Assembly (NCBI GenBank): GCA_003512525.1
Contig: DOQG01000007.1
Coordinates: 39,721-66,368 of the forward strand
Length of the DNA stretch: 26,648 bases
Origin: Oscillospiraceae bacterium
Lineage (GTDB): Bacteria; Bacillota; Clostridia; Oscillospirales; Ruminococcaceae
Direction: 5' to 3'
Of this stretch, positions 6,620 to 14,117 are shown in pieces. A program made the translations under genes and the position numbers. The notes below the pieces were generated by a model. It searched no databases and was not told the DNA's origin. It saw only the letters and a program-made list of their open reading frames with translations. Position 1 is the stretch's first letter. Every line of letters begins with the position of its first letter.

Positions 6620-7303
6620 TTACGCAATTGTCCTATCCGAGATTATCTTCCCGTCCGAAAGCTCAACTATCCGCCTGCACTTTTCGGCCACTGTCCTGTC
6701 ATGCGTTACTATAACTATGGTTTTTCCGATAGAATTGAGCGACTTCATAACCTCCATTATTTCGTCTGCCGTTGCTTTGTCAAGTGCCGCTGTCGGTTCG
6801 TCCGCTATGATTATGTTCGGACGGTTTACAAGTGCACGGGCAAGTGCGACACGCTGTTTTTGTCCGCCCGAGAGCTCTTTTACGGGCTTTTTGAGCAGAT
6901 CGCCTATCAGCATTGCGTCGGCGGTTTTGGCGATAAGCCTTTTCATCATCTTGTATTTAACGGCAGGATTGAAGATAAGAGGATATGAAATGTTCTCGTA
7001 TACTGTCTTGTCGGCGAGAAGTCCGAAATTCTGGAGCACGAAGCCGATCTCCTCATTCCTTATCACCGCAATGTCATTATTGCTGTACTTTGTGACTTCA
7101 TACTCCCCGAGAAAGTACTTTCCGTATGTCTGCTTGTCAAGACAGCCGAGAATATGTATAAGGGTAGACTTGCCTGAGCCCGATACACCCATTACAGCGA
7201 CCATCTCACCCTTTTCTATGGTAAGATTTATGTTTTTGAGCGCGTGTACCTCGGCATCTGTGCCTTTGTTGTAATATTTATCGACATTTTCAAGCTTCAT
7301 CAT
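6620..7303 (-). CDS. ABC transporter ATP-binding protein
   Basis: This 227-aa ATPase has Walker A GVSGSGKST (39-47), Q-loop FVLQ (Q91), signature LSGGQKQR (144-151), Walker B IIIADEP (164-170) and switch histidine H201 in VTHD. It belongs to the MacB/LolD/BceA-like group that pairs with FtsX-type permeases. It is the last gene of the three-gene minus-strand operon. Its ATG overlaps the TGA of the preceding permease, so translation is coupled. There are two adjacent ATG codons (7303 and 7300), and the first makes the overlap. An AGGAG lies 14 nt upstream, which is far, consistent with coupling rather than independent initiation. Confidence 0.93.
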   Translation of the reverse strand: MMKLENVDKYYNKGTDAEVHALKNINLTIEKGEMVAVMGVSGSGKSTLIHILGCLDKQTYGKYFLGEYEVTKYSNNDIAVIRNEEIGFVLQNFGLLADKTVYENISYPLIFNPAVKYKMMKRLIAKTADAMLIGDLLKKPVKELSGGQKQRVALARALVNRPNIIIADEPTAALDKATADEIMEVMKSLNSIGKTIVIVTHDRTVAEKCRRIVELSDGKIISDRTIA

Positions 7304-8574
7304 ACGTTCTCATATCTCCTTATTGTTTCAAGCATTTTACTGCGTATCAGCGTTACCGAGCCCACAATGCTGACAATTGCGGAAACAGCGATCAGATATG
7401 CGGCGGTAAACAAGCCGCTTTGTACATTGATTACTTCTACCGAAAAGATAGTGTTTACCGCAAGCAGGATAAGTGTAGCGGCAAGCACCGAGATCACTGT
7501 TACAGATGTATCACAGATAAGCTCAAGTGCAAGCATAGAGTGGGTCTTACCTCCACACAGCCTGAATACCGCCATTGCTTTGGTGCGCTTTTCGGCATTC
7601 AGCAGCACATTTGCGATTACTCCCAGAGTGCCGACTATGGCTATCATTATGAATACAGGCATTAACTGTATCAGGAGCATATTATCACGGTACAGCAAGT
7701 CGATATCTGTCACATTATAGCGTATATTCATGTACAGATCGCCTTTTGCGTCATCGCTGTTTGCGTTCAGTCCGTCAATTATACGAGCCTCGATTTCGGC
7801 GAGTGAAGTATTATTGTTTTTCAGAAGTATTACATATTGACGGTAGCGGTTATCTCCGCTTTCGCCGGAATGATCTTCCTGATTTTCGGGTGCTGTTGCA
7901 AGCCCGGAGCTATAGAGAATATCTGCATCGGTGTAGAAAGTTGTACCAAAGCTTGCGGTGTCCGAATTATACAGTATCATACTGTCCAGATAGTTGTCGG
8001 TGTATTTGCCGACTACAAGAAGCTCGGTGATCCCTTGCCCGCACCTGTATTTTATTGTGTCACCGATATTGCACCTTGCCGAACAGCCGACAATTACAGG
8101 GATTTTTCCGCCATAGTCCTTTGTCTTGTCCGGTCGTTCGCCCGAAAGTCCTATATCAAGGTATTCACTGTACTCGGTCGAATATCCGAGCAGAGATCCG
8201 TTTATATCATTATAAAACCGATAGAAAGTGTCATCGTCCATATTATTTATCTCGTTGTCGGTAATATGGCTGTTTACGGAGAAAAGCTCCAATGTAGCTT
8301 CATAGTAACGCTCGACACGGCAATTTATTCCGTACTTTTCAAACTGCGAAGCTATCTTTTCATCGGTTATAGGTGCTGTTGACGAGAGTGTGCCGTGCAG
8401 TATCTTTTTATCATAGCGGTGGCTTGTCAGATAGGACTTTTCGGCAAGATATCCCGAAGACGCGGTGAACGCGAAATTGAACAGCAGTGTCGAGAATATG
8501 ATACATATCATCATCAGGATAAAATTGCGCTTTTTCGATTTCAGCAGGGAGAACGCAAGCGATAACAGCTTCAT
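7300..8574 (-). CDS. ABC transporter permease, FtsX-like (second permease)
   Basis: This 424-aa protein has the FtsX/MacB arrangement: an N-terminal helix (about 16-38), a long extracellular domain (about 40-300), and three C-terminal helices (about 302-328, 345-370 and 385-410). The motif NAEKRTKAMAVFRLCGGK after helix 2 is the equivalent of the KREIGIKKSLGA loop in MacB permeases. It overlaps the upstream permease by 4 nt and the downstream ATPase by 4 nt, so all three form a tight translational unit. Two unlike permeases probably make a heterodimer around an ATPase dimer. The substrate is unknown. Peptide or lipid export, or antimicrobial sensing, are family-level possibilities. Confidence 0.88.
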   Translation of the reverse strand: MKLLSLAFSLLKSKKRNFILMMICIIFSTLLFNFAFTASSGYLAEKSYLTSHRYDKKILHGTLSSTAPITDEKIASQFEKYGINCRVERYYEATLELFSVNSHITDNEINNMDDDTFYRFYNDINGSLLGYSTEYSEYLDIGLSGERPDKTKDYGGKIPVIVGCSARCNIGDTIKYRCGQGITELLVVGKYTDNYLDSMILYNSDTASFGTTFYTDADILYSSGLATAPENQEDHSGESGDNRYRQYVILLKNNNTSLAEIEARIIDGLNANSDDAKGDLYMNIRYNVTDIDLLYRDNMLLIQLMPVFIMIAIVGTLGVIANVLLNAEKRTKAMAVFRLCGGKTHSMLALELICDTSVTVISVLAATLILLAVNTIFSVEVINVQSGLFTAAYLIAVSAIVSIVGSVTLIRSKMLETIRRYENV

Positions 8575-9707
8575 ATTGCACCTCCGTTTGTGTATATACC
8601 TGAGGATATGCGCTTAAAGCCCGGCAGTAACGATATTATGACTATAATGCTGTAAATTACAAATGACAGCAGATAGTCAAAAGCGGTAGGCACATATTCC
8701 ATTCTGAGCTTTACCATAAGTGTGGTGAAAAGCGGGCTCAGGGCGATCGCGCAGATAAACGAAAAAGCCGTGTATGTAAGCGTGACAGCCGATAAAAGCA
8801 GTATTATCGGCATCGTCTTACAGCCTGTGACCTTCAGCACGTTTATCTGTTCGCTGCAATTATCCGTAAGGTGAAGCATAAGCGTCAGCAGGAGCAGAGC
8901 GGTGAATATACCTGTTACCACGATCCCTCCCGTGATTATAGCGTAGATTATGATAACAGATTCGTTATTCTCTCTGTTCGGCGGCTGAATATAAACCTCC
9001 TCGCCGAGATATTGCTTAAACGCTTTCAATTGGCTGTCAGACAGGTCTGATACAAAGAAAAAGCGTGTACCGCTGTATTTTGTAGGGGCGGTATTCTTCA
9101 TCTCATTTTCAAAATCTTCATCCTTTACATAAATTCCCGAATTGTTGTGATATCTGAAAAATGAGTACGGAATAATAAAATCATCGGAAATACCTATTAC
9201 GGTAAGCGTGATATCTCCTTTGTCATCAGGAACAATCAGTTTGTCGCCGACGCTTATGCCACAGTCACTTTCTGCAATAATGACCTTGCTGTCACCTGTC
9301 AGCTCATCTTCGGTGAAATATCTGCCGTCGGTTATATTATAGTCGGATTGTATGTAGCGGTACAGCTCTTTCATACTTTCGTCAAAAGCAACTTTCACAG
9401 TTTCCGTACAGATGTAATTGTCGCTTGCGCGGTAACTGATAATAGCTTTATCGGCATATGCAGAATAGACAACGGGCAGGTTTTCTTTGAAAAATCCTGG
9501 AGCATCTTCGGGCATAACACCGTCAAAGCTGTAACCGGAGCGATCCATCATATTTCGATATACCGCATTACTGCTGTTCATAGCGCAAAACAAAGATAAG
9601 AATGTGTATACTGCTGAAATCGAGATAAGAAAGATAAGTATATTCAGCTTGATATCGCTTTTAAGAAAGCTGTGAAGCATACTAAGATACAGGCTTTTGT
9701 ATTTCAT
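8571..9707 (-). CDS. ABC transporter permease, FtsX-like (first permease)
   Basis: This 378-aa protein has an N-terminal helix (about 18-42), an extracellular domain (about 45-245), and three C-terminal helices (about 247-275, 292-322 and 330-352). It is the first gene of the ABC operon. AAAGGAG stands 3-4 nt before the ATG at 9707 (rather close), and a consensus promoter with a large dyad lies about 90 nt upstream. It is distant in sequence from its partner permease, yet it shares the topology and also has a loop between helices 2 and 3 (NCSEQINVLKVTGCKTM) that corresponds to the FtsX cytoplasmic loop. No regulator or two-component system is adjacent, unlike bceAB loci. Confidence 0.85.
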   Translation of the reverse strand: MKYKSLYLSMLHSFLKSDIKLNILIFLISISAVYTFLSLFCAMNSSNAVYRNMMDRSGYSFDGVMPEDAPGFFKENLPVVYSAYADKAIISYRASDNYICTETVKVAFDESMKELYRYIQSDYNITDGRYFTEDELTGDSKVIIAESDCGISVGDKLIVPDDKGDITLTVIGISDDFIIPYSFFRYHNNSGIYVKDEDFENEMKNTAPTKYSGTRFFFVSDLSDSQLKAFKQYLGEEVYIQPPNRENNESVIIIYAIITGGIVVTGIFTALLLLTLMLHLTDNCSEQINVLKVTGCKTMPIILLLSAVTLTYTAFSFICAIALSPLFTTLMVKLRMEYVPTAFDYLLSFVIYSIIVIISLLPGFKRISSGIYTNGGAI

Positions 9708-9764
9708 ATTTCTCCTTTTTTATATACCGGTGCTTCAGAACTACGTTATCGGTTTATAAAGATA

Positions 9765-9813
9765 GTGCTATAATCGACTGTATTATTTATTTTAGTACAG
9801 TTGATTATAGCAC
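9765..9813. promoter_or_regulatory. Long dyad (2 x 18 bp) covering -10 and start site of the ABC operon
   Basis: GTGCTATAATCGACTGTA (9765-9782) is repeated in inverted orientation at 9796-9813 with 17 of 18 positions matching and a 13-nt centre. The core ACTGTA-N13-TACAGT has the same half-site spacing as operators of YtrA-type GntR repressors, which commonly control ABC transporters (family knowledge; binding here is inference). The dyad could also form an RNA hairpin only in part, because one arm is upstream of the start site. Confidence 0.6.
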
Positions 9814-9832
9814 AACTCTTCGGGTATGTCAA
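9804..9832 (-). promoter_or_regulatory. Consensus sigma-A promoter of the ABC operon
   Basis: On the minus strand TTGACA (9827-9832) and TATAAT (9804-9809) are separated by exactly 17 nt, so all twelve positions match consensus. Such a strong promoter normally needs repression, and the dyad that begins at the -10 box offers a site for it. Confidence 0.88.
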
Positions 9833-9884
9833 TAGGGAAAAATTTTAAGTTCTGTAAAGAGGAGGCGACGAGAGCGACGCTGAT

Positions 9885-10337
9885 TTATGCCGAAGGCTTT
9901 CCTTTTACGTTCTTTGGGATCAGGCGGTAGCGTGGCTTTTCCTCGCAAAACATTTTCCAGCGGAGAATATCATCGGTGAAAATTCCGACGGCGGAAAGGA
10001 AAAACCACAATACAGTGAACAGCAGGCATATCTGACCAAAGAGGTTGAATGGCAGTTGCTCGTAGTTCCATACCTTCCAGTCGAGCCAGATGTTTACTAT
10101 ACAGCCGCAGATAAACTCGAGTGCAGTGATAATTACCGATGATACCGCCATCTGAGCGGGCAGCGAGAGATCAAATTTCTCGTTTATGCCACCGACAAGC
10201 AGAAAGCAGATCCCGCCTAAGATGAACATTGTCCAGTGACTGTTGCCGCGGAACAGAAGCTCAACTATAGTGTATGCGCCGCCTCCGAAGCAGAACAGCA
10301 TAAACAGCTTCATCGGCAGACAGATTTTGTAATTCAT
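9885..10337 (-). CDS. Putative ABC-transporter-type permease, CmpB family
   Basis: This 150-aa integral membrane protein has five likely helices. The near-invariant segment VWNYEQLPFNLFGQICLLF (around 96-115) is the hallmark of the Clostridial family annotated as putative ABC transporter permease (ABC_trans_CmpB, PF06541 from memory). Despite the name no transport function is established. The start at 10337 is chosen because AAGGT lies 6 nt upstream. The frame continues further upstream, but through a tandem repeat in the shared promoter region. It is divergent from the D,D-carboxypeptidase gene, with 144 nt between the starts. It ends 52 nt before the -35 box of the ABC operon on the same strand, with no clear terminator between. 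Confidence 0.8.
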   Translation of the reverse strand: MNYKICLPMKLFMLFCFGGGAYTIVELLFRGNSHWTMFILGGICFLLVGGINEKFDLSLPAQMAVSSVIITALEFICGCIVNIWLDWKVWNYEQLPFNLFGQICLLFTVLWFFLSAVGIFTDDILRWKMFCEEKPRYRLIPKNVKGKPSA

Positions 10338-10351
10338 ATTTTTACCTTGCC

Positions 10352-10398
10352 TTTCCATGAGAATTTGTACATAACTTTTCCATGAGAATTTGTACATA
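10352..10398. repeat. Tandem 22-nt direct repeat in a divergent promoter region
   Basis: The 22-nt unit beginning TTTCCATGAGAATTTG and ending TACATA occurs at 10352-10373 and again, identically, at 10377-10398, a period of 25 nt. The word TTGTAC in each unit reappears in inverted orientation at 10414-10419, inside the -10 region proposed for the carboxypeptidase gene. The repeats lie between two divergent starts (10337 and 10482) and are candidate binding sites for a shared regulator. Confidence 0.75.
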
Positions 10399-10481
10399 TT
10401 TTTTGCAGTGGGCGTACAATTTATGCAGAAGAGGAGATTTTTGTGCATATAATATTCCGAGAAAAGGAACGGAGGTTTTTT

Positions 10482-11642
10482 ATGTCTGCTTTAAAGAAAA
10501 TAACTGTGTTTTGTACAGCGTTTGCGATGATTATCGGTATAAGCAGTGCCGCGTGTGCGGAGGGCACGGCGGACAACTTGTGCTCCACGGCTGAGGGAGC
10601 TGTAGTCACTGAAATTACAACAGGGCAGGTGCTGTATGAGTATAACTCACACGAAAGGTTGCCTATGGCATCGGTCACTAAGCTTATGTGTCTGCTTATC
10701 TGGGCGGAGGAGATGGAAAAGGGCACATTTGGTATGGATACGGTTATAACGGCTACCGCAAGAGCGAACGCTATGGACGGCTCGGTGATATGGCTTAATG
10801 TCGGGGAGGAAATGTCTGCATACGATATGATACGCTCGGTCGTTATCGCCTCCGCAAACGATGCTTGTGTGGCGGTATGCGAACATATAGCGGGCACGGA
10901 AGAAATGTTCGTGGAGCGAATGAACAAAAGGGCGCAGGAGCTCGGAATGAGCGATACGCATTACGACAACTGTGTCGGCTTTGACAGTGATACGCACTAT
11001 ACATCGGCATATGATACGGCTCTTCTCAGTGCCGCAGTGTCGGAATACGACTGCTACAACGAATTTTTCAACACAAGGCTTGATTATGTGCGTGAGGGAG
11101 AGCGGCAGACACAGCTTCTTAACACAAACAAGCTGATGCAACGCTATGACGGCATTATTGGCGGCAAGACAGGCACTACCGATAACGCAGGGTGCTGTCT
11201 TGCAGTATGGGCAAAGAGAGGTAATATGAAACTGTGTGCGGTAGCGCTTGGGTGTAAGGAAAGCGAACAGAGGTTTACTGCGTGTGAAAATCTGCTTGAC
11301 TATGGATTTTCGGGATATGAACTTTATCGTATATCAGTCAAAGATGATGTGCTTCAGCCTTTGCCTGTTACAGAGGGACTTTCAAAAGATGTCGATGTAA
11401 GGGTAAAGCGACTTTCAACAATGGTGATACCGAAAGGCAGTTCAAAAAGGATAGAATACACTCATACTGTGACAGAAAGCCTGTCTGCGCCGGTGCAGTA
11501 CGGAGAAAAGGTAGGGGAGATGAGGGCGAGTCTTGACGGAGAAGAGATTTTTTACAGCGATATAGTGACTACAAAGGAAGTCGGAGAGCTTAACTTTTTC
11601 AGCAGTCTTTGCATAATAATATCGAGCTTTTTCAGAATGTAA
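10482..11642 (+). CDS. D-alanyl-D-alanine carboxypeptidase (class C low-mass PBP, DacA/DacF type)
   Basis: This 386-aa serine peptidase trims the terminal D-Ala from peptidoglycan pentapeptides outside the membrane. It has a signal peptide (about 1-27, ending near ACAEG). The three active-site motifs are present: SVTK (64-67, nucleophile Ser64), SAN (124-126) and KTG (229-231). The C-terminal domain (about 280-365) is the PBP5-like beta domain, and the hydrophobic tail LNFFSSLCIIISSFFRM would anchor it to the membrane as an amphipathic helix. GGAGG (10471-10475) fixes the start at 10482, although the frame is open from 10443. It is transcribed alone, divergently from the CmpB-family gene. Confidence 0.93.
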   Translation: MSALKKITVFCTAFAMIIGISSAACAEGTADNLCSTAEGAVVTEITTGQVLYEYNSHERLPMASVTKLMCLLIWAEEMEKGTFGMDTVITATARANAMDGSVIWLNVGEEMSAYDMIRSVVIASANDACVAVCEHIAGTEEMFVERMNKRAQELGMSDTHYDNCVGFDSDTHYTSAYDTALLSAAVSEYDCYNEFFNTRLDYVREGERQTQLLNTNKLMQRYDGIIGGKTGTTDNAGCCLAVWAKRGNMKLCAVALGCKESEQRFTACENLLDYGFSGYELYRISVKDDVLQPLPVTEGLSKDVDVRVKRLSTMVIPKGSSKRIEYTHTVTESLSAPVQYGEKVGEMRASLDGEEIFYSDIVTTKEVGELNFFSSLCIIISSFFRM

Positions 11643-11748
11643 GAATTTCAGCGAAAAACAACTCGCATGACAGCTGGTGAATGTTGCACAAAAATTGCGA
11701 ATTTTATTTGTGAATTTAGACGAAAGTGTCAGTTATCTGTAAAACATC

Positions 11749-11777
11749 TTGCAAATTACAGCCGATTTCGCTATAAT
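11749..11777 (+). promoter_or_regulatory. Sigma-A promoter of pgi
   Basis: TTGCAA (11749-11754) and TATAAT (11772-11777) are separated by 17 nt. The leader to the pgi start is about 90 nt and shows no riboswitch that I can recognise. Confidence 0.75.
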
Positions 11778-11875
11778 AGAACTATATAAAGAACGGTATC
11801 GGCAGACAGGAAAAGTGATGAGTTCCGTAACTTTATAATTTGTGTGTGGAAAGATTATAAAAGGAGAGAAAAGCA

Positions 11876-13213
11876 ATGGCAGTAACACTTAATGACAAGT
11901 ACCTTAAGGGCGTTGTTAACGCCGATGAGCTTAAGGGCATGGAGCCTATGGTCAAAGCCGCTCACGAGATGATCGTAAACAAGAACGGCTTAGGAAACGA
12001 CTTTTTAGGCTGGGTAGACCTTCCCGTAAACTATGACAAGGAAGAGTTTGAGAGAATAAAGAAGGCTGCGGCTAAGATAAAGTCCGACAGCGAAGTGCTT
12101 ATAGTTATCGGTATCGGCGGTTCTTACCTCGGTGCAAGAGCAGCTATCGAGCTTTTAAGAAGTACGCTTTACAACTCACTCGCTAAGGATACCCCCAAGA
12201 TATTCTTTGCAGGAAACAGCATAAGCCCTACATACTTAAACGAAGTTATTGAACTCGTAAAGGATAAGGACTTCTCTGTTAATATTATATCAAAGTCCGG
12301 CACGACAACCGAGCCCGCACTCGCATTCAGAGTATTCAGAGAAATGCTTGAAGAAAAGTACGGTAAGGAAGGCGCAAAGGGCAGGATTTACGCAACGACC
12401 GATAAGGCTAAGGGTACACTGAAAGAGCTTTCAGATGCTGAGGGTTACGAAACATTCGTTATTCCCGATGATGTAGGCGGACGTTTCTCTGTACTTACAG
12501 CAGTAGGTCTTCTACCGATCGCTTGTGCAGGCTGTGACATCGATGCTCTTATGGCAGGCGCCGCAAAGGCGAGAGAGGACTTCTCGGTATGCGATATCGA
12601 AAAGAACGATTGCTACAAGTACGCCGCACTTCGTAACGTACTTCGCAATAAGGGCTACAAGGTAGAAATGCTGGTAGCTTATGAAAACTCATTTGCCATG
12701 ATGAACGAATGGTTCAAGCAGCTGTTCGGCGAGAGCGAGGGCAAAGACGGTAAGGGCCTGTTCCCCGCATCTGCTACATTCTCAACAGACCTTCATTCAC
12801 TCGGTCAGTTCATTCAGGACGGCTCAAATATCCTGTTTGAAACAGTAGTTCACATCGCAAAGGCTCAGAAGGACTTCTTCTTAAAGAACGATGCAACAAA
12901 CGGCGACGGACTTAACTTCTTGTCAAATCAGAATATGTCAGTCGTAAATCAGAAGGCCTATGAGGGTACGATCATTGCTCATACCGAGGGCGGAACACCT
13001 AATATGGTTCTTGAAATGCCCGAAGTAAACGAGAATGAACTCGGTTATCTTATCTACTTCTTTGAAAAGGCTTGTGCAATATCTGGTTATCTGCTCGGTG
13101 TAAATCCGTTCAACCAGCCCGGTGTCGAAAGCTACAAGAAGAATATGTTTGCCCTTCTCGGTAAGCCCGGTTACGAGGATGCTAAGGCTGCTCTCGAAGC
13201 AAAGATAGGCTAA
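11876..13213 (+). CDS. pgi: Glucose-6-phosphate isomerase
   Basis: This 445-aa cytoplasmic enzyme of glycolysis interconverts glucose-6-phosphate and fructose-6-phosphate. Its length and sequence fit the short Firmicute-type PGI. Family segments visible in order are VIGIGGSYLGARAAIELL (sugar-phosphate isomerase fold), IISKSGTTTEPALAFR (phosphate-binding loop), VGGRFSVLTAVGLLPIACAG (the classical PGI signature region), and GVNPFNQPGVESYKKNMFAL near the C-terminus, which carries the conserved catalytic Lys region. AAAGGAGAG precedes the ATG. It is a single gene behind its own promoter, and codon usage is more regular than in its neighbours (AAG, GGC, CTT), consistent with high expression. Confidence 0.96.
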   Translation: MAVTLNDKYLKGVVNADELKGMEPMVKAAHEMIVNKNGLGNDFLGWVDLPVNYDKEEFERIKKAAAKIKSDSEVLIVIGIGGSYLGARAAIELLRSTLYNSLAKDTPKIFFAGNSISPTYLNEVIELVKDKDFSVNIISKSGTTTEPALAFRVFREMLEEKYGKEGAKGRIYATTDKAKGTLKELSDAEGYETFVIPDDVGGRFSVLTAVGLLPIACAGCDIDALMAGAAKAREDFSVCDIEKNDCYKYAALRNVLRNKGYKVEMLVAYENSFAMMNEWFKQLFGESEGKDGKGLFPASATFSTDLHSLGQFIQDGSNILFETVVHIAKAQKDFFLKNDATNGDGLNFLSNQNMSVVNQKAYEGTIIAHTEGGTPNMVLEMPEVNENELGYLIYFFEKACAISGYLLGVNPFNQPGVESYKKNMFALLGKPGYEDAKAALEAKIG

Positions 13214-13300
13214 GGATAATAAATCATACAGTGTGACCGCGATCGGCCGAAGCGAAAACGGTCATAAATATGATTTTTATTATATTAAACGGCGACTCTG

Positions 13301-13317
13301 CCGTAAAAATACGGAGG
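13301..13317 (+). promoter_or_regulatory. Small hairpin partly covering a ribosome site
   Basis: CCGTA (13301-13305) pairs with TACGG (13310-13314) over an AAAA loop. The right arm overlaps the ribosome site GGAGG (13313-13317) of the P-loop gene by two G residues. Only weak modulation of initiation is plausible. Confidence 0.3.
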
Positions 13318-13325
13318 ACTTTACA

Positions 13326-13733
13326 ATGATTAAACTTATAGCAGGAAAAAAAGGAACAGGCAAGACTAAGTTACTTATAGATGCTATTCACGCAGCAGAA
13401 CAGGCAAGCAAGGGTAACGTTGTTGCTATCCAGATCGGTTCTTCACTCAACATAGATATCTACCACAAGGTACGTCTTGTAAATATTGAAGACTACAACA
13501 TCGGTAACTATGACGAGATGGCAGGCTTTATTGCCGGTATACTCGCTTCCGACTATGACTGCACTGATATCTTTGTTGACGGCATTCTCAGAATATGCGG
13601 CAGAGATATGGAAAAGATCGGTGCTATGTTTGATAAGATCGCGGCAGTAAGCGGTGAAAACACACATATCACTTTCACCATTTCCGCTGAGGTAGCTGAC
13701 CTTACAGAAAATATTAAAAAATATCTCAAATAA
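13326..13733 (+). CDS. Small P-loop protein of unknown function
   Basis: This 135-aa protein opens with MIKLIAGKKGTGKTKLL, in which GKKGTGKT (7-14) is a Walker A motif. A hydrophobic strand followed by acidic residues (DCTDIFVDGILRI, around 76-90) could be the Walker B equivalent. The rest is alpha/beta without other recognisable domains. GGAGG at 13313-13317 lies 8 nt before this ATG, so the longer frame from 13233 is rejected. It sits between pgi and rpmF. In many bacteria the gene before rpmF is a YceD/DUF177 protein, and this one is unrelated to that family by eye. Nucleotide binding is likely; the role is unknown. Confidence 0.8.
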   Translation: MIKLIAGKKGTGKTKLLIDAIHAAEQASKGNVVAIQIGSSLNIDIYHKVRLVNIEDYNIGNYDEMAGFIAGILASDYDCTDIFVDGILRICGRDMEKIGAMFDKIAAVSGENTHITFTISAEVADLTENIKKYLK

Positions 13734-13736
13734 GTG

Positions 13737-13765
13737 TTGACAAATTCTGATTTTTGTAGTATAAT
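13737..13765 (+). promoter_or_regulatory. Consensus sigma-A promoter of rpmF
   Basis: TTGACA (13737-13742) and TATAAT (13760-13765) are separated by 17 nt, a full consensus promoter starting 3 nt after the P-loop stop codon. This fits the high expression of a ribosomal protein. The leader of about 70 nt ends in a strong AGGGGGGT ribosome site. Confidence 0.88.
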
Positions 13766-13839
13766 ATCACTCGTGTTAGCTTAGGCGATGATAAATCGGC
13801 TTAAATTTGAGATAATGAAAATCAGAGGGGGGTGCTAAA

Positions 13840-14025
13840 ATGGCAGTTCCAAAGAGAAAAGTATCTAAGGCAAGACGTGACAAGAGACGTTCACAGGTAT
13901 GGAAGCTATCTGCACCTGCATTCTCACGTTGCCCTCAGTGCGGTGAGTTAAAGCTCCCTCACAGAGTATGCGGCAATTGTGGTTATTACAAGGGCAAGGA
14001 AGTTATCGCTCAGAAAGAAGCGTAA
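13840..14025 (+). CDS. rpmF: 50S ribosomal protein L32
   Basis: This 61-aa basic protein of the large ribosomal subunit has the invariant start MAVPKRKVSKARRDKRRS and a zinc ribbon formed by C31-x2-C34 and C44-x2-C47 (CPQC ... CGNC). All four zinc ligands are present, so this is the zinc-containing form of L32. It is monocistronic, between its own promoter and an intrinsic terminator. Confidence 0.97.
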   Translation: MAVPKRKVSKARRDKRRSQVWKLSAPAFSRCPQCGELKLPHRVCGNCGYYKGKEVIAQKEA

Positions 14026-14046
14026 TTGCTTGTAACGCAAATGTTG

Positions 14047-14087
14047 AGGCAGTATGGTCAGTAATGACCTGCTGCCTTTTTGTTTTT
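14047..14087 (+). terminator. Intrinsic terminator after rpmF
   Basis: AGGCAG (14047-14052) pairs with CTGCCT (14072-14077), and inside it TGGTCA pairs with TGACC around a GTAA-type loop with small bulges. The stem is followed by TTTTTGTTTTT. Confidence 0.85.
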
Positions 14088-14117
14088 CGCAAAAATATAT
14101 GAATTGCGGGGGAAAAT

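Noticed and set aside
11686..11712. AT-rich hairpin after the carboxypeptidase gene (AAAATT-GCG-AATTTT)
   Set aside because: The stem is almost all A-T and no T-run follows, so I cannot support it as a terminator.
13214..13300. TGACCG ... CGGTCA stem after pgi as a terminator
   Set aside because: A 6-bp stem with a 19-nt loop and no immediate T-run is too weak to call.
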